Below, in pieces: positions 1 through 10,100 of a stretch of DNA of 44,278 bases. The notes under the pieces are model-generated. The model had not been told where the DNA came from. It ran no database searches and was given only the letters and a program-made list of their open reading frames with translations. The DNA lies in assembly GCA_000697055.1 (NCBI GenBank), contig JNDT01001796.1:1-44278 (forward strand), in the 5' to 3' direction. The stretch's first letter is position 1. The number at the start of each line of letters is the position of its first letter. This DNA comes from Saksenaea vasiformis B4078 (lineage: Eukaryota > Mucoromycota > Mucoromycetes > Mucorales > Saksenaeaceae). The position numbers and the translations under genes were made by a program.

Positions 1-234
1 GGATCTTTCTTAATGCAGTATTTACAGAGGACAGATCGAGAGCGGATTGTAGAAAACTCGGTGAAAGGCATTGTATAAAGGAATCCGGGATAAGTGCTAA
101 TATGGAAGCAATTGAAAGTCCACAGTCTGTGTTCAAGGTAATTTCGGAGTAGAAATAGGATCTCTTTATGGTAATGTATCAATCATTGGCTAGCAATGTA
201 TCTGACTGTGAATGGAGGATGTTGGAATACAACA
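1..234 (-). repeat. 3' LTR of the chromovirus (truncated by window edge)
   Basis: Direct repeat of 5295-5528, identical except G218 versus A5512. The inner boundary at 234 follows the run tacaaca, so on the element strand the LTR begins TGTTGTA. The rest of this LTR lies left of base 1. Confidence 0.95.
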
Positions 235-247
235 TTGCCCCCTGCCA
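235..247 (-). other. Polypurine tract of the chromovirus
   Basis: Directly inside the 3' LTR the plus strand reads ttgccccctgcc, which is GGCAGGGGGCAA on the element strand. Its position and composition fit the plus-strand primer of an LTR retrotransposon. Function is inferred from position. Confidence 0.75.
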
Positions 248-376
248 GGTTGGAACAACCGTCGAAAGAATTGAGAGAAAGAGATCCTTACACTTGTAGA
301 TATATGATATCAATGACACGTCGATAAAAACCCTGTCCAAAAAACCCAGTGGGAAAAATTAGGGAAAAGACATGTC

Positions 377-3300
377 CTAAGTGCGTTTGCGCTTATTGCG
401 AGATTGAATTGAATCTGGAGCACGTGTTCTCTTATTGTTGTGCTGGGCTCGTCGTTGCCAATACTTTTCAACAGTCGTTAGATCAGTGAAATGTTCAATT
501 GGCTCCCAGGTATCAGATTCAGGTGAATAACCTTTCCAACGCACTCTATAAAGATAGTGGCCTGGCTTTCCAGGTTTATCTTTGTGATCTACTATAGCTT
601 GTACAATAAAGATATTTTCATCAGAAATGACAGTATCTTGAGAAATAAGCTTGATATGCGATGGAGGAATATTTCTGGAAAGTAGTGCACCCGTTTCATC
701 AGTCAGTACATAACTACCACCCTTGGTTTTTCCATGAACAGTAAAGGGACCTTCATATCTGGGTTCCGTCTTAGAGGACCTCGTAACATTTGTGATCATA
801 ACTTTACTGCCAACGGGAAATTCCGTAATGATGCGGTGATCTTTGTTGAACTTACTCTGTCCTGCAGCATGTGAAGCTTTAATGCGTTCACTGATTGCAG
901 GGATCACGACCTTTTCCATTTCTTCAATGCGCTTTTTACGTTGTTTGATCTGATCTTTCATAGAAGTAGGATCATCCAAATCGGCATTGCGATAGTCCTG
1001 GAAAGTGTTGAATGTTCGCGCAAACATCAGGTCAAAGGGACGAGTGGAATGTAGTTTAGCATGTTTAACATTAATTGCTAGTTGCGTACACGGGACATAT
1101 AAATCCCAATTGTCCTTTTTGCCTTCCAAAAGTTTGACGATCATTTGCTTCGTTGTGTAAACCCATCTTTCAGCCACTCCGTTAGCACGGGGATGATAGG
1201 GTACTACAAGACGGTGGTCAAAACCAGAGTGTTTACTGATAAGTGCGATCAATTCATTCACGAATTCCGTGCCATTGTCAGATTGTAAAATTTTGGGAAA
1301 GCCAAAGTCGCAAAATACTTGGATAATTTGGCGTGCCACAGTAAGGGCAGATTTATCTGGTATAGCTCGAAGAATACAGAATCGTGTAAAAATGTCAACC
1401 ATGACGAGAATGTAGTTATTGCCGTTGATAGAAGTGACGTTGAGCGTAGCAAGATCAATAGCCCAATGATCACCGGGAGCGTTTGCAGTAATGTTCTTTA
1501 AAGGGTGATAACCATGTTTAGCAACGTTGTAACGTTGGCATACAATACATGCAGCAACGAAGTTAACGGCGTCTTGCTTGAGGTTTACCCAGTGTAAATT
1601 ATTACTGTGGATAGCATCGACAATAGCATCTGCACCGACGTGTCCCATTAAATGGGCTTGTTCGAGGAGAGTAGAGCGTTCTTCTTCTGGTGGTGTCATG
1701 TAGTCAACAGGACGAAGCATTTGTTGGACGATATTAGAGTTTGCGGAATCTGAACTTTCAGGGTCAAATAAGTTTTTATCCGCGTTACCCCCCACCAGCT
1801 CTTTTTCCGTGGGAAAAAGGCGAGACAAGAGATCAGGCAGTATGTTCTTGGTGCCTGGTAAATGAGCAATGTCGTAAGTATAATCACACAGTACGTCCAA
1901 CCAAGTGACCATCATAGGATTAGCGATAGGCTGCGTATGGATATAAGTCAGGGCTTTATGATCCGTGTACAGAGTGAATTTGCGACCCCATAGATATTGG
2001 TGGAATTTGCGAAATGAATAAACGACAGCTAACAGCTCACGTTTGGTTGTGGAATAATTGCGTTCAGAAGAGTTCAATGCGCGTGCCATAAATACGATAT
2101 AACGATATTGATTGTCTATGACCTGGAAAAGCACACAACCAATGCCAACGTTGGAAGCGTCAGTGGCTACTGAGAAGGGGTAGCGAAGATCGGGATGACT
2201 GAGAACAGGAGCATGATGCAGCATTGTTTTGACGTCTTTAAATGCGCGTGTATGTTCGTTAGTCCAAAGATCTGCGAGTGAGTCCTTGTGGCGTAACTTA
2301 TCCAGAGGTGCGGTAATTGTAGAGATGTTCGGTAGATGTTCTCTGAAATAATTAACGAGGCCGAGGAAACGCTGGATGTCTTTTCCTGTAGTAGGTTGAG
2401 GCCATTTCTGCACGTTGGTGACTTTGCGTGGGTCAACAGAGACGCCTTTAGCATTAACGCAAAAACCGAGCAGGTAGACAGACTGTTGCGCGAAGTGGCA
2501 TTTGTCTGGATTAAGAATCAAATTAACATTCGTGAGACGTTGAATGGCTTCTTTCACATGCTGTACATGGTCAGCTAATGTGGCCGAAAATATGACAATG
2601 TCATCAACGAACGTAGTGACAAAAGGTGTGTCCTGGTAGATATAATTCATCACGCGCTGGAACTTGGCAGAGATGGGCTTCAAACCAAACGGACAACCTC
2701 GAAACATATACTGAATGCCATTGACCATAAAGGCAGTCTTGTGTTGATCAGGCTCGTGGATCTTAAAACGGTGAAATGCGTTTTTCAGATCGAGTGTGGT
2801 AAAGACAGTGGCACCAGACATTTTCTTAAAAATGTCACTAATATAAGGTAAAGGAAAACGATCATCAGGAAGTAGACGGTTGATGTGCCGAGGATCCAAA
2901 CAAGGACGGAACTTGGTGAAGTTACCATCGGTATCTTTTTTAGGCGCAAAAGTTAACGGACTGTTCCAAGCCGTGTTTACAGGTGCCCGTGTAATAATAC
3001 CATCAGAAAGCCACTTATCAATCTGCTCTTGGAGAACTGGTTTAAGTGTTTCTGCAACTTTGTAAGGAGGACGGTAGGCTGTAACATCAGGTGGAGTGTC
3101 TAGATGCACAATAGACTCCGGAACCGTACAAAATGATGAAGCAGGAACTGAGGCGTTAGCTTGGATAAAAGGCTGTATGGCATTCATAAATTCTTGATGC
3201 TCGGACGGAGAACCTGCAGGAGCATTATTAGGTTCGAATTCATCCAGAACAGTAGAAGGAGCCTGCGGAAGACCTGAACGATGCCAACATGAAGGAAGTC

Positions 3301-5026
3301 CTTTAAAGTGGATACCAAAATGATGCTTAATGTCATTGCCGATACACACTTCCGCTTTGCCACATATGTCAAAAACTTCAAAAGAATGACTGATAGTTTT
3401 GCCATTGCAAATAACTGACAATTTATTGGTTACACCTATTCTATTTACAGTAACATGCTTGTTGGCCAAGTGAACAACTCCAGTGCGTGGAATAACTTGC
3501 CAGCCAAAACGACGGCACAATGATGAAGACACTGTACTGGTTGTTGCACCTGAATCCAATAGGGCCCAAAGCTCGTGGTTCTGTAACGTGATAGGTATAT
3601 AATATGAGTGAGTGCGTTCAAAAGAATACTCATCAATGCTGCGAGACAACTTACACTGGATACAAGCACCAGAAAGTGTTCTTTCAACTTCTTCCATATT
3701 GATGTCCAAATCCGAATGTGGTTCAGGGGACACCACGTCAACACCACGGATCGCCAGGGTCTTGCACTTGTGGCCGTGAGCCCAGGGCTCATTGCACTTG
3801 AAGCAAGATTTGCCTTTGCTGCTTGTACGGGATGAAGCATCTGAAGGCGCAGCGACAGAAGGAGTGGAGGCAGAGAAGGAAGTGAGAGCAGCAGTGGAAG
3901 GCGCAGCTAACAACTGGTGGAATGGGTTGTGTTTGCTACTGGAAGCACCATCAGGAAAGGAGACCTGTGACTTGAGCAACAGGGAGGCCTTGCGGCACTC
4001 ATTTGTGCTGTGTCTACCAGCTCCGTGAAGGGTACAATATTTGGATTTGCCTTTGGTGATACCAGAAACATCCACACGACGTTTCTTTCTCTCTTCTTGT
4101 GCCAATGCGGAGTTGGCCGAAGATGCCAGCGAAAGAGGAAGGGATGAATCACCATGGTCTTGACGAGCATGACCTTTCCGTTGGAGAACCCGACTCTCCA
4201 GGGACAGAGCCAAAGAAGCGATTTGTTGCACACATTTCTTCTTTTCGGCAGGCATGCTTGCACGTGCCGTGTCTACGCGATCTGCAAGGTCTGGCAACAG
4301 AGCACCAAGGTAACGGTTTACCATGATGAGGTTGTCAGGGGCTCTAGCTTCACGACGCAAACGTTCAAAGCGGGCAGTGAATGCAGATACAGACTCCGTG
4401 GGGCGCATGCGGATGGCCATCAGCTCATCAGTAAGGCTTGACATTCTTTCAGCATCGTGGACTGCAAAGTCTCGAATGAGAGCAGACTTTGCAAAACTCC
4501 ATGGTTGGTGGGATTGATCCTCCAGATGGACCTCAAACCAAGAGCGATGATCGGAAGACAAAACAATAGGCAAGTAAATATGCCATACTTCATTGATGTT
4601 CAGCAGGTCTGCGCGGATGACATCCTGGAAGCGGGTGAGACAATCATGGATGCTGGGATAGACAATAGCATCAGGTTTCCACTCATAGCCGACCCATTGG
4701 AAGTGAGGTAGGTTAGCAGGAGCGCGTTGGGCCTTGCATGGCTTGCTTTCCATCGTGGACCGTGAATTTTGGTATAGTTTCTGGGCGCCTTCCATCATTT
4801 GGATGTGGCCACCCAATTCCTCCATTTTCTGACTCAGTTTGACAATGTCATCTTGGTTACCAGCTCGGAGTGCTTTGGCTGTTTCCACCGTCAAGAGGGC
4901 CAAGTCTTGCTTGAGGATAGCAATGGCTTCCAATGCCTGGACCTGAGGCGACGCAGAGAGTGAAGAATCAATAGAGGCATCGACCATGGATTGGTCATCA
5001 ATGGTAGTAACAGGAGAAGTGGACAT
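377..5026 (-). CDS. Chromovirus gag-pol polyprotein with C-terminal chromodomain
   Basis: Single ORF of 1,549 codons from ATG 5026. The frame is open 37 codons further upstream, but that part encodes a Phe/Leu run from an A-rich leader, so the MSTSP start is preferred. Visible in order: retrotransposon gag region with a basic tail; zinc knuckle (CFKCNEPWAHGHKC); aspartic protease DSGA (about residue 490); RT with LDLKNAF (about 744) and FVDD (about 805); RNase H TDAS (about 953); integrase with HLMGH and CIVC zinc ligands, then the catalytic acids in AIDLAT, SDNGTE and VAER; and a C-terminal chromodomain containing YRVRWKGY and TWEP (about 1475-1530). In this family the chromodomain is thought to guide integration to modified chromatin. 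No stop or frameshift was seen. Gag and pol are fused in one frame, as in many fungal chromoviruses. Confidence 0.95.
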   Translation of the reverse strand: MSTSPVTTIDDQSMVDASIDSSLSASPQVQALEAIAILKQDLALLTVETAKALRAGNQDDIVKLSQKMEELGGHIQMMEGAQKLYQNSRSTMESKPCKAQRAPANLPHFQWVGYEWKPDAIVYPSIHDCLTRFQDVIRADLLNINEVWHIYLPIVLSSDHRSWFEVHLEDQSHQPWSFAKSALIRDFAVHDAERMSSLTDELMAIRMRPTESVSAFTARFERLRREARAPDNLIMVNRYLGALLPDLADRVDTARASMPAEKKKCVQQIASLALSLESRVLQRKGHARQDHGDSSLPLSLASSANSALAQEERKKRRVDVSGITKGKSKYCTLHGAGRHSTNECRKASLLLKSQVSFPDGASSSKHNPFHQLLAAPSTAALTSFSASTPSVAAPSDASSRTSSKGKSCFKCNEPWAHGHKCKTLAIRGVDVVSPEPHSDLDINMEEVERTLSGACIQCKLSRSIDEYSFERTHSYYIPITLQNHELWALLDSGATTSTVSSSLCRRFGWQVIPRTGVVHLANKHVTVNRIGVTNKLSVICNGKTISHSFEVFDICGKAEVCIGNDIKHHFGIHFKGLPSCWHRSGLPQAPSTVLDEFEPNNAPAGSPSEHQEFMNAIQPFIQANASVPASSFCTVPESIVHLDTPPDVTAYRPPYKVAETLKPVLQEQIDKWLSDGIITRAPVNTAWNSPLTFAPKKDTDGNFTKFRPCLDPRHINRLLPDDRFPLPYISDIFKKMSGATVFTTLDLKNAFHRFKIHEPDQHKTAFMVNGIQYMFRGCPFGLKPISAKFQRVMNYIYQDTPFVTTFVDDIVIFSATLADHVQHVKEAIQRLTNVNLILNPDKCHFAQQSVYLLGFCVNAKGVSVDPRKVTNVQKWPQPTTGKDIQRFLGLVNYFREHLPNISTITAPLDKLRHKDSLADLWTNEHTRAFKDVKTMLHHAPVLSHPDLRYPFSVATDASNVGIGCVLFQVIDNQYRYIVFMARALNSSERNYSTTKRELLAVVYSFRKFHQYLWGRKFTLYTDHKALTYIHTQPIANPMMVTWLDVLCDYTYDIAHLPGTKNILPDLLSRLFPTEKELVGGNADKNLFDPESSDSANSNIVQQMLRPVDYMTPPEEERSTLLEQAHLMGHVGADAIVDAIHSNNLHWVNLKQDAVNFVAACIVCQRYNVAKHGYHPLKNITANAPGDHWAIDLATLNVTSINGNNYILVMVDIFTRFCILRAIPDKSALTVARQIIQVFCDFGFPKILQSDNGTEFVNELIALISKHSGFDHRLVVPYHPRANGVAERWVYTTKQMIVKLLEGKKDNWDLYVPCTQLAINVKHAKLHSTRPFDLMFARTFNTFQDYRNADLDDPTSMKDQIKQRKKRIEEMEKVVIPAISERIKASHAAGQSKFNKDHRIITEFPVGSKVMITNVTRSSKTEPRYEGPFTVHGKTKGGSYVLTDETGALLSRNIPPSHIKLISQDTVISDENIFIVQAIVDHKDKPGKPGHYLYRVRWKGYSPESDTWEPIEHFTDLTTVEKYWQRRAQHNNKRTRAPDSIQSRNKRKRT

Positions 5027-5172
5027 GGTAAGTGGAAAAAATAAAAGCAAAAGATAGAGAGAGAAAAAAAAAAAAATAAAGAGTAAGAATTCGCTGAAAA
5101 AAAATGAAGAATCAAGAGGATGAATGAGAAAAAACAAGAGACAAGAGAAGTCAGCGAGACTTGGATGGCTTC

Positions 5173-5204
5173 TTTATTGAATAAAAAGTGTTCCTCTTTT
5201 TATA
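5173..5204 (-). promoter_or_regulatory. TATA-like box and AATAAA signal, probably inside the 5' LTR
   Basis: On the element strand TATAAAAAG (5204-5196) is followed by AATAAA (5178-5173). A promoter then a polyadenylation signal is what an LTR U3-R-U5 would carry. This suggests the 5' LTR extends left of 5295 to near 5162, where TG on the plus strand would give the CA terminus. The matching part of the other LTR lies outside the window, so the boundary is unproven. Confidence 0.5.
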
Positions 5205-5294
5205 ACAAAATCATCCATGGACACAGATAGATTGGGCTATGTTCCATGATTGCACAGATGCCCATATATCTATGATATAGCCGGTATCTATATT

Positions 5295-5528
5295 GGATCT
5301 TTCTTAATGCAGTATTTACAGAGGACAGATCGAGAGCGGATTGTAGAAAACTCGGTGAAAGGCATTGTATAAAGGAATCCGGGATAAGTGCTAATATGGA
5401 AGCAATTGAAAGTCCACAGTCTGTGTTCAAGGTAATTTCGGAGTAGAAATAGGATCTCTTTATGGTAATGTATCAATCATTGGCTAGCAATGTATCTGAC
5501 TGTGAATGGAGAATGTTGGAATACAACA
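5295..5528 (-). repeat. 5' LTR of the chromovirus (duplicated portion)
   Basis: Matches 1-234 at 233 of 234 positions. The right edge at 5528 is fixed by loss of similarity after caaca. The true left edge is probably near 5162 (see the TATA and AATAAA entry), giving an LTR of about 367 bp. No convincing tRNA primer binding site was recognised in the leader. Confidence 0.93.
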
Positions 5529-5927
5529 CTATTGTACAGTGGTGATCATTTCAATCGATCATATTTCTTTGAACATTGGCGGCTGCTCAAATGTTGTATA
5601 TTTATTCATCATCTTTTGATTCAGAAAACAATCTCATATCTACAAAACTTCTAGACATCTGCCAATACTTATAGCATTTACAATTAACCAAAATCAACTA
5701 CAAAAAAACTAACTAGCAATAGCAACTAAAAACTTTTTTAAAAAAACTATTTTAAAATTAATTAAACAAATAAAATAAAAATATATTATAGTCTTAATTA
5801 TAAAAAAATCTTTAAAAAATAAATAATTTTAATCATTTTAGCTATTAAAACCTACTACATAAAAAATTTAGAGAAAGAACTATATTACCGTGATATGTAT
5901 ATTATTACTTTATTTTAGTGTATCAAG
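5529..5927. other. AT-rich spacer between chromovirus and tRNA gene
   Basis: About 400 bp, very A+T rich with many A and T runs, especially 5690-5890. No ORF or repeat was recognised. It is the upstream flank of the tRNA-Glu gene. Pol III promoters are internal, so no other promoter is expected here. Confidence 0.7.
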
Positions 5928-5999
5928 TCCTCATTGGTCCAGCGGTTAGGATTTCTCGCTTTCACCGAGACGGCCGGGGTTCGACTCCCCGATGGGGAA
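5928..5999 (+). tRNA. tRNA-Glu(TTC): tRNA-Glu, anticodon TTC
   Basis: 72-nt cloverleaf. Acceptor stem 5928-5934 pairs with 5992-5998 (one U-G pair), with discriminator A5999. The anticodon stem TCTCG/CGAGA encloses loop CTTTCAC with anticodon TTC, reading GAA and GAG. The T arm contains the B box GGTTCGACTCC (5978-5988). There is no intron, and CCA is not encoded, as usual in eukaryotes. The gene is directly followed by a LINE. T runs at 6004-6007 and 6011-6014, now contributed by the element's first bases, could terminate Pol III. Confidence 0.95.
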
Positions 6000-6000
6000 T
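5978..6000 (+). repeat. Left target-site duplication of the LINE (tRNA B box to 3' end)
   Basis: These 23 bases, starting at the B-box motif GGTTCGACTCC and ending one base past the tRNA discriminator, recur at 11578-11600 with a single difference (C5990 versus T11590). They bracket the LINE exactly, so they are read as the target-site duplication. Confidence 0.9.
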
Positions 6001-6384
6001 ACATTTTGATTTTTAACTTTTCGCGCAAAAAACACCGTATTTTTTTAATTATTGTCCCAAGAAGTACTCGTAAAGAGGTATCTTTTGGTGAAAGAACGCA
6101 CGAAAACGATCAAGTTTTGCTCGAGAAAGCTCGACATCATCACTCGCGGCGACTGAAAACGTTCAACTTTGCCCATCTTTGGCGCCACTTTTCGCAACTA
6201 ACTTATAGCACAACCGACTCTCCAGCTTAAACGAACTCGGATCTGCTCGCTTTTCTACATCGATCTCTCGAGTTTCGTGTCACTTCGACTGCTGCAACAC
6301 ATTTCGCCATTTCGACATTCCGAGGACATTACTCAGGAACCAGGGCATACAACAAAAAAAAATTTTTTTTTCGGAGCTACGACA

Positions 6385-7197
6385 ATGGCAGACGCTGGAC
6401 CTCGCGAACTCTACGGATACATCGACTCGGTATTCTTCCAGTGCCCGCTATGTCCTGTGATCCACTTCACCAGTCGTGCGCTAGTGCTACACTGCACTAA
6501 AACGCACAAATTTAAACTAACAATGATCTGCCGGTGCTACGATTGCACAGACACTTTCCGATCGCGTGACACTTTCGTGAAACACAAATGCGTGCAAATG
6601 TACATCGAAGATCAACATATTCGCGTGCCACCTAACGCCAATCCCGGTCCTGATGGATATCCTATTGATGACCGCAATTTTATCAGTACTTGCAAACAAT
6701 TTGTTTGTTCTCGCTGTCATTCCCAGTACTTGGATATCGGCGCTCTACAACGGCATTATCATCATTCTCACAAACGCCACTTACGGCCCATTTGGCGTTG
6801 TCCCACGGGATGCGGCTATTCTAGCGTTGATCGCTATTTAATTAAACAGCACAGGAAATACGACTGTGACAATACTTCTGAACTGTCCGACTCCGAGGAG
6901 ACCAACATCTGCATTGGCTGCCAACGCAGTTTTCCTCTCACGGAACTCGCGGCTCATCGACTTACACATCGTGGCCTTGATGACGCCCTGGCAACAACGT
7001 GGAACCTCCCTTTTTCCGGTGATCACCTTATCACACTCAAAAGATATCATCGGCCGCGTGGGTTGGGACCTCGGTACAATCACCGACCAACTGCGCGAAT
7101 CGCGAATATGGAAACACCCGAACGTTATCCACAAAACTGTGCTCCAGCTGAAGGATTCCCGCTCTTTCGCAGCATCTACTGTACCAGGCGACACTAG
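6385..7197 (+). CDS. LINE N-terminal zinc-finger segment (frame 1)
   Basis: The ATG at 6385 (MADAG) is preferred over 6277 because conserved-looking sequence starts there. About five Cys/His fingers are visible: CPLC...H...H, CYDC...HKC, CSRC...H...H, a CPTGC...H...C variant, and CIGC...H...H. In R2-like elements such N-terminal fingers bind the target DNA, so here they are candidates for tRNA-gene recognition (inference). After the last finger (about 6985) this frame becomes uninformative and the frame of the 6866-11158 ORF becomes protein-like. The real product was probably one protein, with a frame change near 7,000-7,050, perhaps at the A run 7039-7042. Confidence 0.8.
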   Translation: MADAGPRELYGYIDSVFFQCPLCPVIHFTSRALVLHCTKTHKFKLTMICRCYDCTDTFRSRDTFVKHKCVQMYIEDQHIRVPPNANPGPDGYPIDDRNFISTCKQFVCSRCHSQYLDIGALQRHYHHSHKRHLRPIWRCPTGCGYSSVDRYLIKQHRKYDCDNTSELSDSEETNICIGCQRSFPLTELAAHRLTHRGLDDALATTWNLPFSGDHLITLKRYHRPRGLGPRYNHRPTARIANMETPERYPQNCAPAEGFPLFRSIYCTRRH

Positions 7198-10100
7198 GGC
7201 TCCAACCACAATCGCCGAGGATTCGGATTATGATGACGCTGGTGATAACTTGTCTTTTGCGGACAGCGCCGATGATCTCTCTCTATTTGGCACTCCCTCG
7301 CAATCACCTGCCCTTGTTCCAGAACTGGACTCTCGGCCTATACCGCCCATCTCAGACTCTATTCTAGGCAAACGCTCTTTAGCCTGCCGGTCTCCACAAC
7401 CAGACCGTGACCTACTACATCGTCGTCGTCTTTCCAACTCAACGCGACCATCGGGCCCTCCTCATGTGTCTCGACGACGACACAACTCTATACACTTACA
7501 ATCAGAAGACAACGAGGGTGAAGACGACGACATTGATGGTGATCCGCATCCGCCTCTCTCTCCACAAACTGCTTCTCGTGTGCTGGACTTTCTCAACAGC
7601 ATCGATCTACCCAACCCTACCTGCTTCCCGTCTTCAATTACGCTGCCTGAAGCCTCTTTAGATGACCGTCACCTCACTAAATGCCAGCATGCTCGAGCGG
7701 GACAAGGACTGGGACTGGATACCAACTTGGATGGCGGATTACACCGCGGATCGGATGGAATTTTGGAGGATAGACTGGATGATGTCTTTCGTGGAGGTTC
7801 GGATAAAGGATCAGATGGACAACGGGACAGCCGGTCAGCTCGAGTTTTCGATCTCACATCAACGGACGTACCCGCTATGCCTGTGAACACTGCAGCCAAC
7901 ACAACAGCCGATACTACAGTATCTACACCGCGCGCACGCTCTCGCTCTGTACTCTCAGGCTCACCAGCACCGACCATGCATAATACTACACCACAACGTG
8001 GCCGGTCTACTTCGGTCGATCTCGATCTAGATTTTGATGAGGAATTTTTGGAATCACTCGCTGCGGACACTAGACGACGCCAACAGTCCTCCCAACCACA
8101 TTCCGCACCCACGGCTGCCATGGAAATCGGCACCACTTCACCCGTCGAACCCTGGCGCCCAACCGCGCCGCGCACCTACGCAAGTATCGAGCAGTTGATG
8201 TCTACACGCTCGTCTCGACCTTATCTTCGTGTACCTCTGTTCAAAAACAAAAATGCTCGCCGCGCTTTTGAGGCTACTATCCAAGAACTCGTTGACCGCT
8301 ACTTGGTTACTGCAAGTGACGACCACGCAATGATAGAGCAGAAAAATAACCGTTTCCACGACCATCTGTATCTACTCATTGCGGAATACACACGGCCTAC
8401 TCAACGCACGAGTCCTGATGGTCTGCAGAACATGGACGATGAGGCGGTTCTCACTGAGCAGCTGCGCGATCCCTCTATCTCTGGTGGCGATCGTCGTCGC
8501 TTACTTCGCGAACGTAGCCGTATCCGTGAAAGTCGTACCGCCAATACACTCTTCCATCAATACTGCCACCGTCCCAAGATCACGTATGACAATCTGGTAA
8601 ACCCGCGGGAACGACAATCTTGCTCGATTGCTTCTGCCGATCTCTACACGCATTTTAATCAGCAATATGGTCCGCAGTCTGTCTCCTCAACATCGTCTCA
8701 ACAGGACACCTCTTCCTCTGGGCTTTCTCTGGGCGCCATCGACCGGGATCTCGTGGATGAAGTCTTCAAACGCTCCAACAAAACGTCTTCTCCTGGCTTC
8801 GACGGCATCCCTTACAAGGTTTGGCTTTTATTTCCTTGTCTACGATACTGGCTCCTCTGCATCTTTCAGCGATGCTATCATCTTGCTTGGATCCCGCGCC
8901 ATTGGAAGCTTTCTCGCACGATCCTGCTCTACAAAAAGGATGATCCTGCGTGCGCTTCCAATTGGCGCCCTATCGCATTGCAAAACTCGGCTGCTAAGCT
9001 CTATTCCGCCGTCGTTGACCGCTTACTGCGAAATATTTTGGAGGAGACAATTCCGCATAATCAGAAAGGATTCATGCCACTGCCTGGTTGTATTGAACAC
9101 GATTACTATCTGCACGCGATCATTCGTCATTCACGCCGCCAAAAACTGCCGCTATACATCTGCTCCTATGATCTCAAAGATGCTTTCGGCAGCGTGTCTC
9201 ATACTCGAATCAAGGAATCGCTCGTATACGCTGGGTTGAACGGACAGGCCATCGCGATTATTATGAGCCTCTACGACTCAATTGGGTGTTGGATACAATC
9301 AACGGCGGGACCTTCTGATATCATCGACCTCAAACGTGGCACCAAGCAAGGAGACCCCGCTTCACCTATGATCTTTACCTTGTGTCTCTTGGAACTAACT
9401 CATCGCCTCAATCGCCTTCAGCCTACGACGCAGCAGCATCAACACAACCATCTGCTACTTGCGGACGATTTGACGATTTTTTCTCATGATCCTGCTCACT
9501 TTCGGCATTTACATAGTACCGTGGTCACTTTCGCGGAACAGACTGGATTGACGATCAACGCACACAAAACGTGCTTCTCTGCTACTCTCCCTAAGGGAGA
9601 TATGCGTCGACGCGAGGATCACAATATGCAACTTCACTATCGTGGTACCAGTATTCCACGCATCAGTTTGCTAGACGATTGGAAGTATCTCGGCAATTCT
9701 GTGGGACAACAACGCAATGGCATCTATCGCAGCTTCCGAGAACTCCTGTCAGATATCAAGACGCAAGCCGGTAAGGTCGCTGACTCTGGATTACGGATTT
9801 TCCAGAAACATCATGCCCTCAAGACCTTTGTCCTGCCGCAGCTCGACTATTACATTCGCCTAAATGGACTGGGTAATCACCAAGCCAAAGAACTCGGTCA
9901 AGTCCTTCGGAACGCTATTCGCCGCTACCTCAAGCTTCCGTCCAGCGCGAGTCTTGCTCTCTTCCACTTGCCTGTTGACAAAGGCGGCTTGGGTTTTTAT
10001 GAACCCAAGGATTGGGCTGCAAGCACACAGCTGGTTCACATTGTCGGTTTGCTTAACTCCAAGGACCTAGCCGTACGTTACATGATTCGCTTCGAGATTG

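Larger units (their letters stand above)
1..5528 (-). mobile_element. Ty3/gypsy chromovirus LTR retrotransposon, nearly complete
   Basis: The element lies on the minus strand: 5' LTR at the right, 3' LTR at the left, cut by the window start. Between them are a leader, one uninterrupted gag-pol ORF (377-5026) and a purine-rich tract next to the 3' LTR. Domain order is gag, zinc knuckle, aspartic protease, RT, RNase H, integrase, chromodomain, which is the Ty3/gypsy (Metaviridae) chromovirus order. The 234 bp shared by both LTRs differ at one base (218 versus 5512). The right LTR ends in CA at 5528, matching a TG start on the element strand. The far-left end and target duplication lie outside the window. 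An intact ORF and near-identical LTRs suggest a young, possibly active copy (inference). Confidence 0.95.

Noticed and set aside
2167..4711. Short ORFs of up to about 130 codons in other frames of the gag-pol region
   Set aside because: Shadows of the 1,549-codon polyprotein, which carries all recognisable domains.
5027..5137. Longer N-terminus of the chromovirus polyprotein (ATG 5137)
   Set aside because: The extra 37 codons encode a Phe/Leu run from an A-rich leader. The MSTSP start at 5026 gives a normal gag beginning.
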